Assembly: GCA_946482655.1 (NCBI GenBank)
Contig: CAMLSA010000045.1
Span: forward strand, 1-25,137
Origin: an uncultured Sphingomonas sp.
GTDB lineage: Bacteria > Pseudomonadota > Alphaproteobacteria > Sphingomonadales > Sphingomonadaceae
Length of the DNA stretch: 25,137 nucleotides
Reading direction: 5' to 3'
Shown here: positions 14,330 to 23,663 of the stretch, one piece after another
Position numbering within the stretch: the stretch's first letter is position 1
Layout of the letters: every line of letters starts with the position of its first letter
Made by a program: the position numbers and the translations under genes
Notes under the pieces: model-generated
Seen by the model: only the letters and a program-made list of their open reading frames with translations
The model's database searches: none
Told to the model about the DNA's origin: nothing

Positions 14330-16399
14330 GTGTACGTTGGCTTCAATTCGCTTGCGTCGCCGCGCAAAGCGATCACGCTATTGGCAACATCAGCGCTGGC
14401 GCTGGCGCTGTCCGGCGGGGCGCACGCCCAGAACGTGAGCTATGATCAGCTCCAGCAGTTGTTCGGCGAGCCTGTCACGACCAGCGTTACGGGAAAGCCG
14501 CAGCGTGCCTCGGATGCACCGGCATCGCTGGTGATCATCACGCGCGAAGACATCCGCCGTTCGCCGGCCAAAGATGTTCCAGGGCTGATCCAGGCTTATG
14601 CCGGCATCGATGTGGTGCGCTGGACCGGCGGCCATAGCGACGTGGCGATCCGCGGTGGCGTGAAGGCGTACAATTCGAGCCTGCTGGTGCTGGTCAATGG
14701 ACGTCAGGTCTATCTCGATCACTTCGGCATGACCAACTGGAACGGCATCGGCGTCCAGCTTGAGGAAATTCTGCAGATCGAGGTCGTCCAGGGTCCCAAC
14801 AGTGCCCTGTTCGGCTTCAACGCCGCTTCGGGCGTCATCAACATCATCACCGTCGATCCTTTGCAGACACGGCAGCTGGTCACCACCGTCGAGGCGGGGA
14901 CCGGGAATCATCTTCGGTTCTCGCAAAGTGCCGCGTTAAAGATCGGTGATGATATGGGCGTTCGGCTATCGGGCGGCTACGAGAGGTCCGACGAGCTCAG
15001 TGGCTTTGCCACTTCCGTTCTGGCCGTGCCGAACATCAAGATAGCGGATATCGAACACTGGGAAGCCTCGGGCGAACTTTACATCAAGCCCGACAGTCAA
15101 ACGCAGGCGAGCCTGAGCCTCACCCACTCAAGGAACAGTCAAATCGATCTCGTTCCGGTATTGTACGCTGATCCGCAGGATTTCAAGATCACCTCCATTG
15201 GTGCCCGCGCATCGCGTGATACTGGCTGGGGCGTGCTTTCCGCCAGCGCTTACCGAAATGTAGCGGAAATCGTGTCTGGCGGGGCCAGCTTCACTCGGGC
15301 CGCCTTCAAGAACAAGGTTCTGGTGGGGTCGACCAACGCGCTGATCCGCGCCGGAACGTCGGATGTCTTGAGATTTGGCCTCGAATATCGCGTCAATGAA
15401 GTCGCCATGGATCCAGGATATCCAGGCAAGACGCGCTATGCGGTCCTTGCCGGCAGCGGCATGTGGGAACGCAAGCTGGGCGATCTTCTGACGCTCACCA
15501 TCGCCGGGCGGCTTGATCATCTCAAGCTCGAGCAAACGGGCATCGTCGACCAGCCGACCATTTTCACGAAGGAGGACTTCGATCGGTCGATCACCGAATG
15601 GAGCTTCAATGGCGCATTGCTGTTCAAGCTCGATGAACTGAGCTCGTTGCGCGTTTCGGGCGGCCGGGGTATTGAGGCACCGTCGCTTTTCGCCTTCGGC
15701 CAGCGCCTTCCCATCATTCTTCCTGGCGTGCCTCTTCCCCTCATTGCTGCCGGCGATCCTGCGATCGATCCGACGATCGCCACCAGCGCGGAAATCGGAT
15801 TCGTCCGTAGAATCGACCACGTTGGCGGCCGTTTGGAGCTGACCGGCTTCTATAGCCGGGCAACTGACGTCATTGGAATTTCCGGACCTCAGGCGGCGCC
15901 GCGCGCGACGCCTCCAGCCTATCCCTTCATCTTCTTCACCACCGCGAATGCCGGAACCTTCAATGCAAGAGGAGTGGCCGTGTCGTTGATCGGGAAATCG
16001 GGGACGAACTGGTCATGGTCGCTGAACTATACCTGGACCAGGACGGATCAGGATATCGTCGGCAATGCGGGCGGCGTGTACCAACGGTTATTGGCCCTGG
16101 ACAAGGCCAGCCCGGAACACAAGGTCAAGGCACAACTGAGCTACGAACATGGGCCGTGGCTCGCTACCGTCGCCGCACGCTATACCTCCGGAATCGATCA
16201 ACTGATGCTTGGTGCTTTCGAGACGCAGCTTGTCAAAGTCCGTGCCAATGTTGGGGTGGATGCGAAGATCGCTTGCAAGATTGGCAGTGCGCTTACTGTC
16301 GCCGTCACAGGCGAGAATCTGACCGACAATAAATATGTGGGCCTGTCTCCGGGTCCAGCTGAACGCCGGTTGCGCGTCAACGCGAGGATCAGCTTGTGA
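14330..16399 (+). CDS. TonB-dependent receptor
   Basis: A 689-residue outer-membrane beta-barrel transporter. A signal peptide ends at GGAHA|QN. A short [17 protein letters not shown] stretch may serve as TonB box. The plug domain is clear: [39 protein letters not shown], and the conserved [25 protein letters not shown]. Barrel strands fill the rest, with [28 protein letters not shown] at the end. The last residue is Leu rather than the usual aromatic. GTG 14330 is chosen because AGGGA (14317-14321) lies eight bases upstream and the signal peptide starts there; a TTG at 14312 would overlap the previous gene. It belongs to a small-receptor group often linked to DUF4154 genes. The substrate is unknown. 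Its stop overlaps the chemoreceptor start. Confidence 0.9.
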   Translation: MYVGFNSLASPRKAITLLATSALALALSGGAHAQNVSYDQLQQLFGEPVTTSVTGKPQRASDAPASLVIITREDIRRSPAKDVPGLIQAYAGIDVVRWTGGHSDVAIRGGVKAYNSSLLVLVNGRQVYLDHFGMTNWNGIGVQLEEILQIEVVQGPNSALFGFNAASGVINIITVDPLQTRQLVTTVEAGTGNHLRFSQSAALKIGDDMGVRLSGGYERSDELSGFATSVLAVPNIKIADIEHWEASGELYIKPDSQTQASLSLTHSRNSQIDLVPVLYADPQDFKITSIGARASRDTGWGVLSASAYRNVAEIVSGGASFTRAAFKNKVLVGSTNALIRAGTSDVLRFGLEYRVNEVAMDPGYPGKTRYAVLAGSGMWERKLGDLLTLTIAGRLDHLKLEQTGIVDQPTIFTKEDFDRSITEWSFNGALLFKLDELSSLRVSGGRGIEAPSLFAFGQRLPIILPGVPLPLIAAGDPAIDPTIATSAEIGFVRRIDHVGGRLELTGFYSRATDVIGISGPQAAPRATPPAYPFIFFTTANAGTFNARGVAVSLIGKSGTNWSWSLNYTWTRTDQDIVGNAGGVYQRLLALDKASPEHKVKAQLSYEHGPWLATVAARYTSGIDQLMLGAFETQLVKVRANVGVDAKIACKIGSALTVAVTGENLTDNKYVGLSPGPAERRLRVNARISL

Positions 16400-18213
16400 T
16401 GAATCCAGTTCGGACGCTTCTGGCACGGCTATCCAAACCGTCGAACTGGCCGCTCATCGCCAAATTCGCGATGGGGCCGGCGATCGCGCTCGGCGTCCTC
16501 ATCGTGCTTACGCTCGTAGGCGTCTCGGCGTTGCGCAACGCGAGCGATGCCACGCAGCATGTCGTGCGTGTCGACATGCGCTACAGCACGACCCTGGGCG
16601 AGGTCGAGCGCGAGTTCGAACGCGCGGACAGCGACCTCTATCGGTTGCTCACGGCCAAGGCGGCCGACCCGACCCGAACGGACGATGCGGCCCGCGTCGC
16701 CCTCATCCAGGCGCGGCTCGATCGGGTCGAGAAGACCCTAAAGATGCTGCTGAACAGCGAGCACGGCATGTCAGATCAGCGGCGCCTCACCGCCGCCTTG
16801 CGCGACGTCGTGGAATATAAAAAGGCCATCGAGGTCGTCACAACGATGCTGGATGTGGATTTCGCGACCTCCGTGTCGATGATAGAGCCGTTTCAGAAAA
16901 ATGCCGCTCGTGTCTCGAAACTGATGAACGCAGTTGCCCGTGACGGCTTGGCGCAGTCGGAGCGTCGCGCGCGCGCGGTCAGCGATAATGTGTCGACCAC
17001 CATCCTTGCCTTCGTTGCGCTCGCGCTTATGGCCGTTCTTGGCATCGCCGCGGCGACCTTTCAATTTGGAGTTCGCACCGTCCGTTCGATACGCGGTATT
17101 GCCGATGCTACCAGCCGATTGGCCGCGGCGGACTACAGTATTGACACCGTAAGTCTCAGCCGTGGCGACGAACTGGGCGCGGTCGTTTCGGCACTTGAAA
17201 CCTTTCGTACGCAGGCGCTCGAAACCCGCAGATTGCAGGAAGATCGCGAACAATTGCGCCGCACGACGCAGGAGAATGAGCGCCGCCGAGGAGAAGAGGC
17301 AAGGGCCGCCGAGCTCGCGCAAAGGCAGCGCGATGAAGAAGTCCGCGAATGCGCCGCGATCGAGCGGCGAGCGATGCTCGACGAGCTTGCCCGAGAGTTC
17401 GAGCGCAGCATATCGTCGGTCATCGAGGCGGTAAGCCGTTCGACCGAAAGCCTGTTCGAGAGCTCTGAACGGTTGAAGGCGACCGCCGAACGTACACACC
17501 AGAATTCGACGGTGATGGGTGTGGAAAGCCGTGAAGTCGCCCATGCGATGCAGACCGTCGTGTCCGCAACCGATGAACTCGCGATGTCGTTCGGCGAAAT
17601 CGAACGTCAGGTAACCGGATCCCGCGATGCGGCGTCCACCGCGTTGCGCGAGTCCGAGACGGCGCGCGAAACCGTGGCGATGCTGGCCAGCGAAGCTGAG
17701 CGCATCGAGGCTGTCGTGCAAATGATCAACCAGATCGCGGCCCGGACCAACCTGCTGGCGCTCAACGCGACGATCGAGGCCGCGCGCGCCGGTGAAGCGG
17801 GACGCGGCTTTGCCGTGGTGGCAAACGAGGTCAAGACGCTAGCGGGGCAGACCGGCAGCGCGACCAATGAGGTTCGCGGCCAGATCTCGGGCATTCAATC
17901 GTCCGCCAAGCACGTTGTTGGGACCACGACCACTATCAACAGCCAGATCGGTCAATTGAATGGAGTCGTCCGGGAAGTGGCGACATCGGTTCAGGAACAG
18001 TCCAGGGCTGCGGCCGAGATAACGCACACCATTGTCTCAGCAATGACCAAGACCCGGGAACTGGTTGATCGGAGCAGGGAAATTCGCGACGCCGCCGACG
18101 CGAACAGCGATGCTGCCGATAATGTGCGGGCTGCCGTCAACGATCTCAGGGCGAGCTTCAAGCGTCTACGGGTGGACGCCGACCGCTTCGTCAGCCACAT
18201 TCAGGCCGCTTAG
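16399..18213 (+). CDS. Methyl-accepting chemotaxis protein
   Basis: A 604-residue transmembrane chemoreceptor. TM1 is about residues 24-45 and TM2 about 198-222, enclosing a 150-residue periplasmic helical domain of four-helix-bundle type. A HAMP domain follows (about 225-280, [19 protein letters not shown]), then a Glu/Arg-rich coiled coil. The signalling hairpin has the canonical tip ([20 protein letters not shown], then [19 protein letters not shown]) near residue 447. No C-terminal CheR-tethering pentapeptide is seen. The tip would contact CheA/CheW. ATG 16399 or GTG 16396 both overlap the receptor stop, so translation is coupled to the TonB receptor. No che genes are nearby. It may convert the state of the YfiR-like protein or receptor into a chemosensory output (inference). 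Confidence 0.92.
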   Translation: MNPVRTLLARLSKPSNWPLIAKFAMGPAIALGVLIVLTLVGVSALRNASDATQHVVRVDMRYSTTLGEVEREFERADSDLYRLLTAKAADPTRTDDAARVALIQARLDRVEKTLKMLLNSEHGMSDQRRLTAALRDVVEYKKAIEVVTTMLDVDFATSVSMIEPFQKNAARVSKLMNAVARDGLAQSERRARAVSDNVSTTILAFVALALMAVLGIAAATFQFGVRTVRSIRGIADATSRLAAADYSIDTVSLSRGDELGAVVSALETFRTQALETRRLQEDREQLRRTTQENERRRGEEARAAELAQRQRDEEVRECAAIERRAMLDELAREFERSISSVIEAVSRSTESLFESSERLKATAERTHQNSTVMGVESREVAHAMQTVVSATDELAMSFGEIERQVTGSRDAASTALRESETARETVAMLASEAERIEAVVQMINQIAARTNLLALNATIEAARAGEAGRGFAVVANEVKTLAGQTGSATNEVRGQISGIQSSAKHVVGTTTTINSQIGQLNGVVREVATSVQEQSRAAAEITHTIVSAMTKTRELVDRSREIRDAADANSDAADNVRAAVNDLRASFKRLRVDADRFVSHIQAA

Positions 18214-18269
18214 ATCCGCCGTCGCAGGTGCGCGCCTGTCGATGTATTCCCGGGCCGACAGCCCCGCTG

Positions 18270-18560
18270 ATCCACGCCAACCTTCGTTTCAGTCTTCTTC
18301 TCAAATTGGCCTCCTGCGCGGTTTGCGTGAATCTCCACAGCCGTTTTCGATGCTCGTCGAAAATCATGCCGAGCATATGATGGAGGCCATTCTCGATCGA
18401 CCAGCGGCCGCGGGCGGCCGAAAGACAAGTCCTCGGCGATGATGGCGGGTGGTGGTCCTGCCGCCGCAGATCACCGTCGCTTCGATCATGCCGAGAGTCA
18501 TGGCTGACCCAGACTTCGCGCTTCCGAGCGAGGAACCGCTCATGATGGGTGGCAAGGACA
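18270..18560 (-). mobile_element. ISAs1-family transposase remnant (frameshifted)
   Basis: On the minus strand, pieces of an ISAs1-family DDE transposase appear in order but in different frames. There is a KREVWVSHD-like segment near 18510-18550, MIEATVICGGRTTTRHHR near 18450-18500, then, in a different frame, RGRWSIENGLHHMLGMIF with the conserved H/R-W-x-IEN-x-LH motif near 18365-18415. A basic RRRLKRRLAW tail follows. Most of the gene, including the N-terminal catalytic region, is absent, and I see no terminal inverted repeats. It lies directly upstream of the flavoprotein gene. Confidence 0.62.
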
Positions 18561-18655
18561 TGATATCTGATCTATGGGGCTTCATCGTCGGCGACAGCGG
18601 CGCGGCGCCGCTGTCGACCGGCGTCTTTTGGCCGCCTGTTTGGAGAGGGACGGAG

Positions 18656-20380
18656 TTGACCAACGAAGTGCAGATCGATCGTCGCGGTTTCTTCTCCGGT
18701 GTCGCCGTCGCGGCGGGGGGACTCGCGGCGGCCTCCGCCGGAGCGGTGACCCCGGCGGACCGATGGGATCATGAGACCGACATCCTGTGCGTAGGCGGGG
18801 GCTCGGCCGGCTGCAGTGCCGCGGTCGCGGCGGTCGATGCCGGGGCGCGGACGATGCTCGTCGAAAAGAACCCGTTGATCGGCGGCACGACGGCCAAGTC
18901 CGGCGGGGTCGCCTGGATACCGAACAATTTCATTCTGCGGCAGCAGGGGATCGACGATGATCGGCTCCATTGCCTGCGTTACATGGCGAGATATGCCTAT
19001 CCGCAGATCTATGATCCGGAGAGCCCCACACTCGGCCTGGCCGAGGCCGAACATGCACTGCTGGCAGCCTTTTTCGACAATGCATCGGTGATGATCGATC
19101 GACTGCAGGAGATCGGCGTCGCCAAGTTCCAGCAGTTCCGGCTCTTCAACGCCGACGTGCTGTCGCGCGACTATGCCGACTATCTGCCGGAGAACAAGGT
19201 TCCCGCCGGCCGCGCGATCGAACTGGCGGGAGAAACGTCACCCGCCGCTGGCGGCTATAATCTGATCGCGCGCATGGAAGCCTGGCTGAACGCCAAGAAG
19301 GTTCCGATCCTGACCGATACCCCGGTCACCGGCCTCGTCATGCACGACGGCCGTGTGGTCGGCGCCACCGCCGAGCGGGACGGAAAGCCGATCCGCATCG
19401 CGGTCCGCCGCGGCGTCATCTTCGCCAGCGGCGGTTACGCCCACAATGTCGAGCTGGTCCAACGCCATCAGATCGCGATCTGGGGATCGTGCGCGCTGAC
19501 CGGTTCCACGGGCGATTTCATCAGGATCGCGGAGTCCGTCGGTGCGGCGATGGGCAGTATGCACACCGCGTGGCGAACGCAGGTCCCGCTCGAAGAAGCG
19601 CTGACCAGTCGCGCGGTCTCACGCGGCCTCGGCGGACTTGCGGGCGACTCGATGATCGTCGTCAACAAATATGGCGACCGCGTCATGAACGAGAAAGGCC
19701 CCTATAACGAGCGCGGGGTCGCGCATTTCCATTACGACGCGATCCGGGCGGAATATCCGAACCAGCTGCTGTTCATGCTGTTCGACGAACGCTCGCTCGA
19801 TTGCTACGGCGGATCGCATCCGATCCCGGTCAACGCAAGCGACGTAGCCTATGTAATCAAGGGTGCCACGATCGAGGAACTCACAGCCGGGATTGCCGAG
19901 CGGCTGGCGACCCACGGCGCTCGGATCGGGCGGGTGACGCTCGCACCCGACTTCGCTTCGAAAGCCAAGCAGACGATCAAGCGCTTCAACGGCTTCGCCG
20001 AAACCGGCAAGGATGCCGACTTTCTCCGCGGACTGCACGAATATGACCGGGAATGGCAGCTGTTCTCCACGGTGCGGCGTAAGGAGGCGCGCCATCCGCC
20101 CAGCACCATGCCGAACAACACTATGCATCCCATTGCGGACAAGGGGCCCTATTACGCGATCATCCTCGCCGCGGGTGCGCTCGACACCAATGGCGGCCCG
20201 CTCATCGACGCGCAGGCACGCGTGCTCGATTCGCAGGGCAAACCCATCCCAGGGCTGTACGGCGCGGGGAACTGCATCGCGAGTCCGCTGCGCGAGGGAT
20301 ATTTCGGTCCCGGGGCGACGATCGGCCCGGCGATGGCCTTCGGCTATATCGCGGCGCACAACGCGGCGAAGGGGGCATGA
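18656..20380 (+). CDS. Tat-exported FAD-dependent dehydrogenase, KstD-like
   Basis: A 574-residue flavoprotein of the succinate-dehydrogenase/3-ketosteroid-dehydrogenase superfamily. The N-terminus carries a twin-arginine signal (DRRGFFSGVAVAAGGLAAA), so the folded, FAD-loaded enzyme should be exported. FAD-binding motifs are DILCVGGGSAGCSAAVAAVDAG, EKNPLIGGTTAKSGGVAWIPNN and the C-terminal GLYGAGNCIASPLREGYFGPGATIGPAM. A KGPYYA segment near residue 500 matches the region of a catalytic Tyr in KstD enzymes (family knowledge, not proof of steroid activity). TTG 18656 is preferred: GGAGAGG lies seven bases before it and the Tat motif begins at once. GTG 18668 is an alternative. The stop overlaps the cytochrome start region, suggesting that the pair works together. 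Confidence 0.85.
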   Translation: MTNEVQIDRRGFFSGVAVAAGGLAAASAGAVTPADRWDHETDILCVGGGSAGCSAAVAAVDAGARTMLVEKNPLIGGTTAKSGGVAWIPNNFILRQQGIDDDRLHCLRYMARYAYPQIYDPESPTLGLAEAEHALLAAFFDNASVMIDRLQEIGVAKFQQFRLFNADVLSRDYADYLPENKVPAGRAIELAGETSPAAGGYNLIARMEAWLNAKKVPILTDTPVTGLVMHDGRVVGATAERDGKPIRIAVRRGVIFASGGYAHNVELVQRHQIAIWGSCALTGSTGDFIRIAESVGAAMGSMHTAWRTQVPLEEALTSRAVSRGLGGLAGDSMIVVNKYGDRVMNEKGPYNERGVAHFHYDAIRAEYPNQLLFMLFDERSLDCYGGSHPIPVNASDVAYVIKGATIEELTAGIAERLATHGARIGRVTLAPDFASKAKQTIKRFNGFAETGKDADFLRGLHEYDREWQLFSTVRRKEARHPPSTMPNNTMHPIADKGPYYAIILAAGALDTNGGPLIDAQARVLDSQGKPIPGLYGAGNCIASPLREGYFGPGATIGPAMAFGYIAAHNAAKGA

Positions 20381-20382
20381 CG

Positions 20383-20769
20383 ATGCTGAAACGATGGTTC
20401 CTAATCCTGCTCGCCCCCGCCGCCGCGGTTGCCGCGGCCAAGCCGGCGGCGGTCAGTTTCCAGACTGATCTGGTGCCCGTGCTTCGCAGCAGATGCGCGA
20501 CCTGCCACATGACGGCCGCCGACGTGGGTTTCATCGCGCTTGCGCCGGCGGCCGCTTACAACAATCTTGTCGGTGTTCCATCGGTGCAGTCGAAGCTCGT
20601 GCGGGTGGTGCCCGGCAAGCCGGACAAAAGCTACCTGATATTGAAACTCGAAAACCGGCACCAGGCGGAGGGAACGGGCGTGCGTATGCCGTTCGGCACC
20701 CCCCCGCTCGACACCGCCACGCTCGCAATGTTCCGTCGCTGGGTCGCCCAGGGCGCAAAGAACAATTGA
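20383..20769 (+). CDS. Small periplasmic c-type cytochrome
   Basis: A protein of about 128 residues with a signal peptide (KRWFLILLAPAAAVAAA) and one heme-attachment motif, CATCH, at about residue 40. A likely distal Met ligand is in RMPFGTPPLD, and the closing helix is TATLAMFRRWVAQGAKNN. This resembles single-heme cytochrome modules of the type found with large periplasmic oxidoreductases. Two in-frame starts exist: ATG 20377 overlaps the flavoprotein stop (ATGA), while ATG 20383 has GGGGG at a seven-base spacing and is preferred. Coupled translation with the Tat flavoprotein suggests that it accepts electrons from that enzyme and passes them to the respiratory chain (inference). Confidence 0.85.
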   Translation: MLKRWFLILLAPAAAVAAAKPAAVSFQTDLVPVLRSRCATCHMTAADVGFIALAPAAAYNNLVGVPSVQSKLVRVVPGKPDKSYLILKLENRHQAEGTGVRMPFGTPPLDTATLAMFRRWVAQGAKNN

Positions 20770-20942
20770 CGGCGCATCGGGAATTATCATCCGGCGCGGG
20801 TTGGAGATGCCTTGAAGGATGCGGCCGATAGTGGCCGGCTCGCCGAGATCCGCCAGCAGGTCTGGGGCAATTCGATCACGGTGCGGCCGATCATGGCGCG
20901 GGTATCCGCAGTTCTGGATAGAGCGCGCTCGGATGGAAGGAT

Positions 20943-22163
20943 TCAGGCGATCTCCTCCACTGCGGCCGGGGCCGCGACGGCGAGCGGCCGGCGGGCGAAC
21001 ATGATCGCGGCGAACAGCATGGCGGCCGTCGCCAGCAGAGCGCCGCACATCATGAACGGCAGCGCGTACCCGCCCGATCGTTCGAACAACAGGCCGACCA
21101 GCGGCGGAACACCGAAGATGAAAGGGAGCTTGACGCCATAACTCAGCCCCATCGCCCGGCTCGTCCCAGCCGGTCCGAACAAGGCGGTGCAGGCCGCGCC
21201 GTGGAGCGCGATGACCGGCACATTGCAGATCCCGAACAGGATCGTCACGCCATAGAGTTCCGCGCCGCTGGCCTGCCCGATCGCAAACCATAGTAGCCCC
21301 TGGCTCGCAGCGGAGAAGATGATGGCAGGTATCGCGCCGATCCTATCGATGAGCCAGCCAAATGCCAGGATGCCGAGCAGCCCCGCGCCCGAATAGACCG
21401 ACAGCAGTCCCGAGGCCGACTGCAGGCTGAACCCCGCGCCAAGGCCGTAAGGCACGATATGCACGATGAAGGAAATGCCTGCGCCAGTGACCAGGCCGAC
21501 TCCGAGCGACATGAGCCAGAACGGCGGCGAGCGGAGCAGGCCCGGGGCTGCTGGCTGATCGGCCCGGATGACGGCGCCTCTGCCGGACACTTCGCTAGGC
21601 AGCAGGAGGCAAAGCGGCGCGATACACGCGACGCAGGCGGCGACGCCGAGGAGTACCGGCGTGCGCCCGATCTGCGGCACCATCATGCCGACGATGAAGG
21701 GACTGAGAAACAATATGAGCGGCAGATTGACGAGGCTGAGCATCAGTCCCCGCCCGCGTTCCGGCATCCCGCTGATTATGTTAAGCGGCCCCAGCACGCC
21801 GCAGATGCTGGCCGAGGCGCCGATCAGCGCATACATGCCGAGCGCCACGGTGTAGGAGGAGGTGAGTGCGAGGCCGCCGAAACCCGCCGCTCCAAGCAAT
21901 GCGCCGGCCATCATGGCCGACGGCGTGGAAATCCTGCCGAGCAGCTTGGCCGCGATAGGCGCGAGCCCTCCGATCGTCAGGGTGACCAGGCTCATGCCGA
22001 AGGCGGCCGCCGCCCGATCGATGCCGAAATGCTCTTGATTCGCGGTGAGCAGGGGACCGAATGTCCCGTAGGCGAGCCCCATGGAGAGGTTGTGCGCCAG
22101 GAAGCATATCAGGATCGTGGAGGTCCGGCGGGCCTGCGTTTCACTGGCGTTGATCGAAGTCAT
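20943..22163 (-). CDS. MFS transporter
   Basis: A 406-residue major facilitator superfamily permease with about 12 hydrophobic segments. The N half begins ILICFLAHNLSMGLAYGTFGPLL and contains a KLLGRIS-type loop between TM2 and TM3. A central polar stretch (LLLPSEVSGRGAVIRADQPAA) separates the halves, and FGWLIDRIGAIPA stands at the equivalent loop of the C half. Residues such as NLSMGLAYGTFGPLL resemble monocarboxylate/OFA-like MFS proteins, but the substrate cannot be assigned. GGGGAGA lies upstream of the ATG at 22163, and a TTGACA-containing promoter candidate is about 70-100 bases farther. It is convergent with the flavoprotein-cytochrome pair, so it might move the same compound (inference). 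Confidence 0.9.
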   Translation of the reverse strand: MTSINASETQARRTSTILICFLAHNLSMGLAYGTFGPLLTANQEHFGIDRAAAAFGMSLVTLTIGGLAPIAAKLLGRISTPSAMMAGALLGAAGFGGLALTSSYTVALGMYALIGASASICGVLGPLNIISGMPERGRGLMLSLVNLPLILFLSPFIVGMMVPQIGRTPVLLGVAACVACIAPLCLLLPSEVSGRGAVIRADQPAAPGLLRSPPFWLMSLGVGLVTGAGISFIVHIVPYGLGAGFSLQSASGLLSVYSGAGLLGILAFGWLIDRIGAIPAIIFSAASQGLLWFAIGQASGAELYGVTILFGICNVPVIALHGAACTALFGPAGTSRAMGLSYGVKLPFIFGVPPLVGLLFERSGGYALPFMMCGALLATAAMLFAAIMFARRPLAVAAPAAVEEIA

Positions 22164-22237
22164 TCCGCATGTCTCCCCGGTCGCTCCTCAAGCGAAAATC
22201 TGGATGGCCGCGCCGCGTGCAATCGCCGGCGCACATG

Positions 22238-22265
22238 GGGATACGGCCTAGATTGCCGGTGTCAA
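22238..22265 (-). promoter_or_regulatory. Candidate promoter of the MFS gene
   Basis: On the minus strand a perfect TTGACA (22260-22265) is followed after 16 bases by TATCCC (22238-22243). The -10 matches only in its first three bases. The predicted leader is about 68 bases. Confidence 0.4.
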
Positions 22266-22399
22266 CCAATGTCGGATAAGTATTCACGGAATGATATTGT
22301 ATTGTAAAAGTTATGGCGAAATACCAACAAGTATCCTGTGAGAAAATATGCGAGAGGCGACGGCCCGTTGCGATTCTATTGGCGGGAGTGGGACCGCCT

Positions 22400-23323
22400 T
22401 CAGATGGATCGGGCGCAGCGGAAGCCGATATGCGAGGTGCTCGTATCGATTGTCTGCGGATAACGCGCCGCCGGTCGATATCGCCGGCAATAATTTTCCG
22501 CGCAAAGATGTGAGCCCCCTTTCAGAACCTTGCGGCCGATCATGCCACCGGGGCTGTCGCCCTGTCGGCTCATCGCTTCGCTGGCCCCTTTAGGGTTTTT
22601 CGGTACGCAGCAGGGAGATTGCGGCGCAAGTTGTGCGCTCTCCGCATACCAGTCAGCGGTCCATTCCCACACATTGCCGATCATGTCGTTGAAGCCGAAG
22701 CCATTGGCTGGGAAGCTGCCAACGGCCGTGGTAAGCACGGAGCCTGGCCGGCGACTGTGATGCCATGGAAAGGCGCCCTGCCAATAGTTGGCCAACAGCT
22801 TTCCATCGGGAGCCAGCTCGTTCCCCCAGGGATATTCCGAGCCCTCCACGCCGCCGCGCGCGGCGAACTCCCACTCGGCCTCGGTCGGCAGTCGCTTTCC
22901 CGCCCACTCGGCGTACGCCACCGCGTCGGGGTAGGCGATGTGAACGACCGGATGGGCGTCGAGGCCTGCAATCCCGCTGCCGGGCCCCTGGGGATGCCGC
23001 CAATCGGCCCCGAAGACATAGCGCCACCACTGCATCGGATCGTGCAGGGCAAGGGGCCCCCGAGGCATCACGAACACCGATGAGCCCGCCCGGAGCATGT
23101 CCGGATCCGCATCGGGATAGTCGTCCGCGATCGGGGCGGCCTCGGCGACCGTCCGGTATCCGGTCTCATCGACGAAGCGACGGTACTCCGCGTTGGTGAC
23201 GGGATTCGGGTCGAGCAGGAAAGCGTCGACGCTGACAGTCCTGCACGGCGCTTCCTCGGGGTAGAAGGCGTCCGAACCCATCGCATAGGTTCCCCCGGGC
23301 ACCAGGATCATCGTGTCGCTCAA
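22400..23323 (-). CDS. Formylglycine-generating enzyme (SUMF1/FGE) family protein
   Basis: A protein of about 307 residues of the FGE-sulfatase fold. Family landmarks run in order: ILVPGGTYAMGSDAFYPEEAP at the start, DPNPVTNAEYRRFV, HPVVHIAYPDAVAYAEWAGKRLPTEAEWE, NDMIGNVWEWTADWY, and KVLKGGSHLCAENYCRRYRPAAR near the end, with a final GFRCA. The two cysteines in LCAENYC occupy the positions of the copper-binding catalytic pair of aerobic FGE, so it may be a true sulfatase-maturing enzyme rather than a non-catalytic relative. No sulfatase gene is in the window, so its client is unknown. Start: TTG 23323 gives MSDTMILVPGG; ATG 23311 is equally possible, and neither has a good ribosome site. It lies on the same strand as the MFS gene, 236 bases upstream. 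Confidence 0.88.
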   Translation of the reverse strand: MSDTMILVPGGTYAMGSDAFYPEEAPCRTVSVDAFLLDPNPVTNAEYRRFVDETGYRTVAEAAPIADDYPDADPDMLRAGSSVFVMPRGPLALHDPMQWWRYVFGADWRHPQGPGSGIAGLDAHPVVHIAYPDAVAYAEWAGKRLPTEAEWEFAARGGVEGSEYPWGNELAPDGKLLANYWQGAFPWHHSRRPGSVLTTAVGSFPANGFGFNDMIGNVWEWTADWYAESAQLAPQSPCCVPKNPKGASEAMSRQGDSPGGMIGRKVLKGGSHLCAENYCRRYRPAARYPQTIDTSTSHIGFRCARSI

Positions 23324-23395
23324 CTTCGGTCCAGTCCCACTCGAGTCGGCCTTCGGAACGTCGATACGGCGTGCAAAGCGCCGCCACCACCGTTT

Positions 23396-23548
23396 TCAGC
23401 GGCGCGCGGCGGAGGCGCCGGTCGAGAGGAATTTCGGACCCTCGAGCTGCATCTTGCCTGGCCGTTCGGCGGCATGCGCGAAGGCGAGCGCCCAGGCTAT
23501 GGCGGCCAGAAGTGTAGCGGCGATTTGCAGCGCCGGAACCGCGTACAG
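23396..23548 (-). pseudogene. Fragment of a small DUF1772-like membrane protein
   Basis: Minus-strand codons read LQIAATLLAAIAWALAFAHA followed by AERPGKMQLEG. This resembles the first helix and the AH-x-x-E-x-PGK motif of DUF1772-like membrane proteins. It stops after about 50 codons, where relatives continue for another 80 or more residues, and no good start codon is seen. It is probably a remnant upstream of the FGE gene. Confidence 0.4.
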
Positions 23549-23604
23549 TCAACAATAGGCGCGTAGACGGGTTCCTGATGTCTGGTATCGGGAGGGCCCG
23601 CTTC

Positions 23605-23645
23605 AGAAAAGAAAGGGCGTCCGGTCCGCCGGACCGGACGCCCTT
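23605..23645 (-). terminator. Strong intrinsic terminator of the small secreted-protein pair
   Basis: A perfect 15-bp stem (23613-23627 with 23631-23645) and a three-base loop (23628-23630) are followed on the minus strand by TCTTTTC. It lies 18 bases after the stop of the 47-residue protein gene and is oriented for that strand. Confidence 0.88.
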
Positions 23646-23663
23646 CCCCTCACCTGGGCCGTC

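Noticed and set aside
20770..20942. Possible coding remnant between the cytochrome and MFS genes
   Set aside because: Frames on both strands look plausible for about 45 residues but match nothing I can name; it is too short to call.
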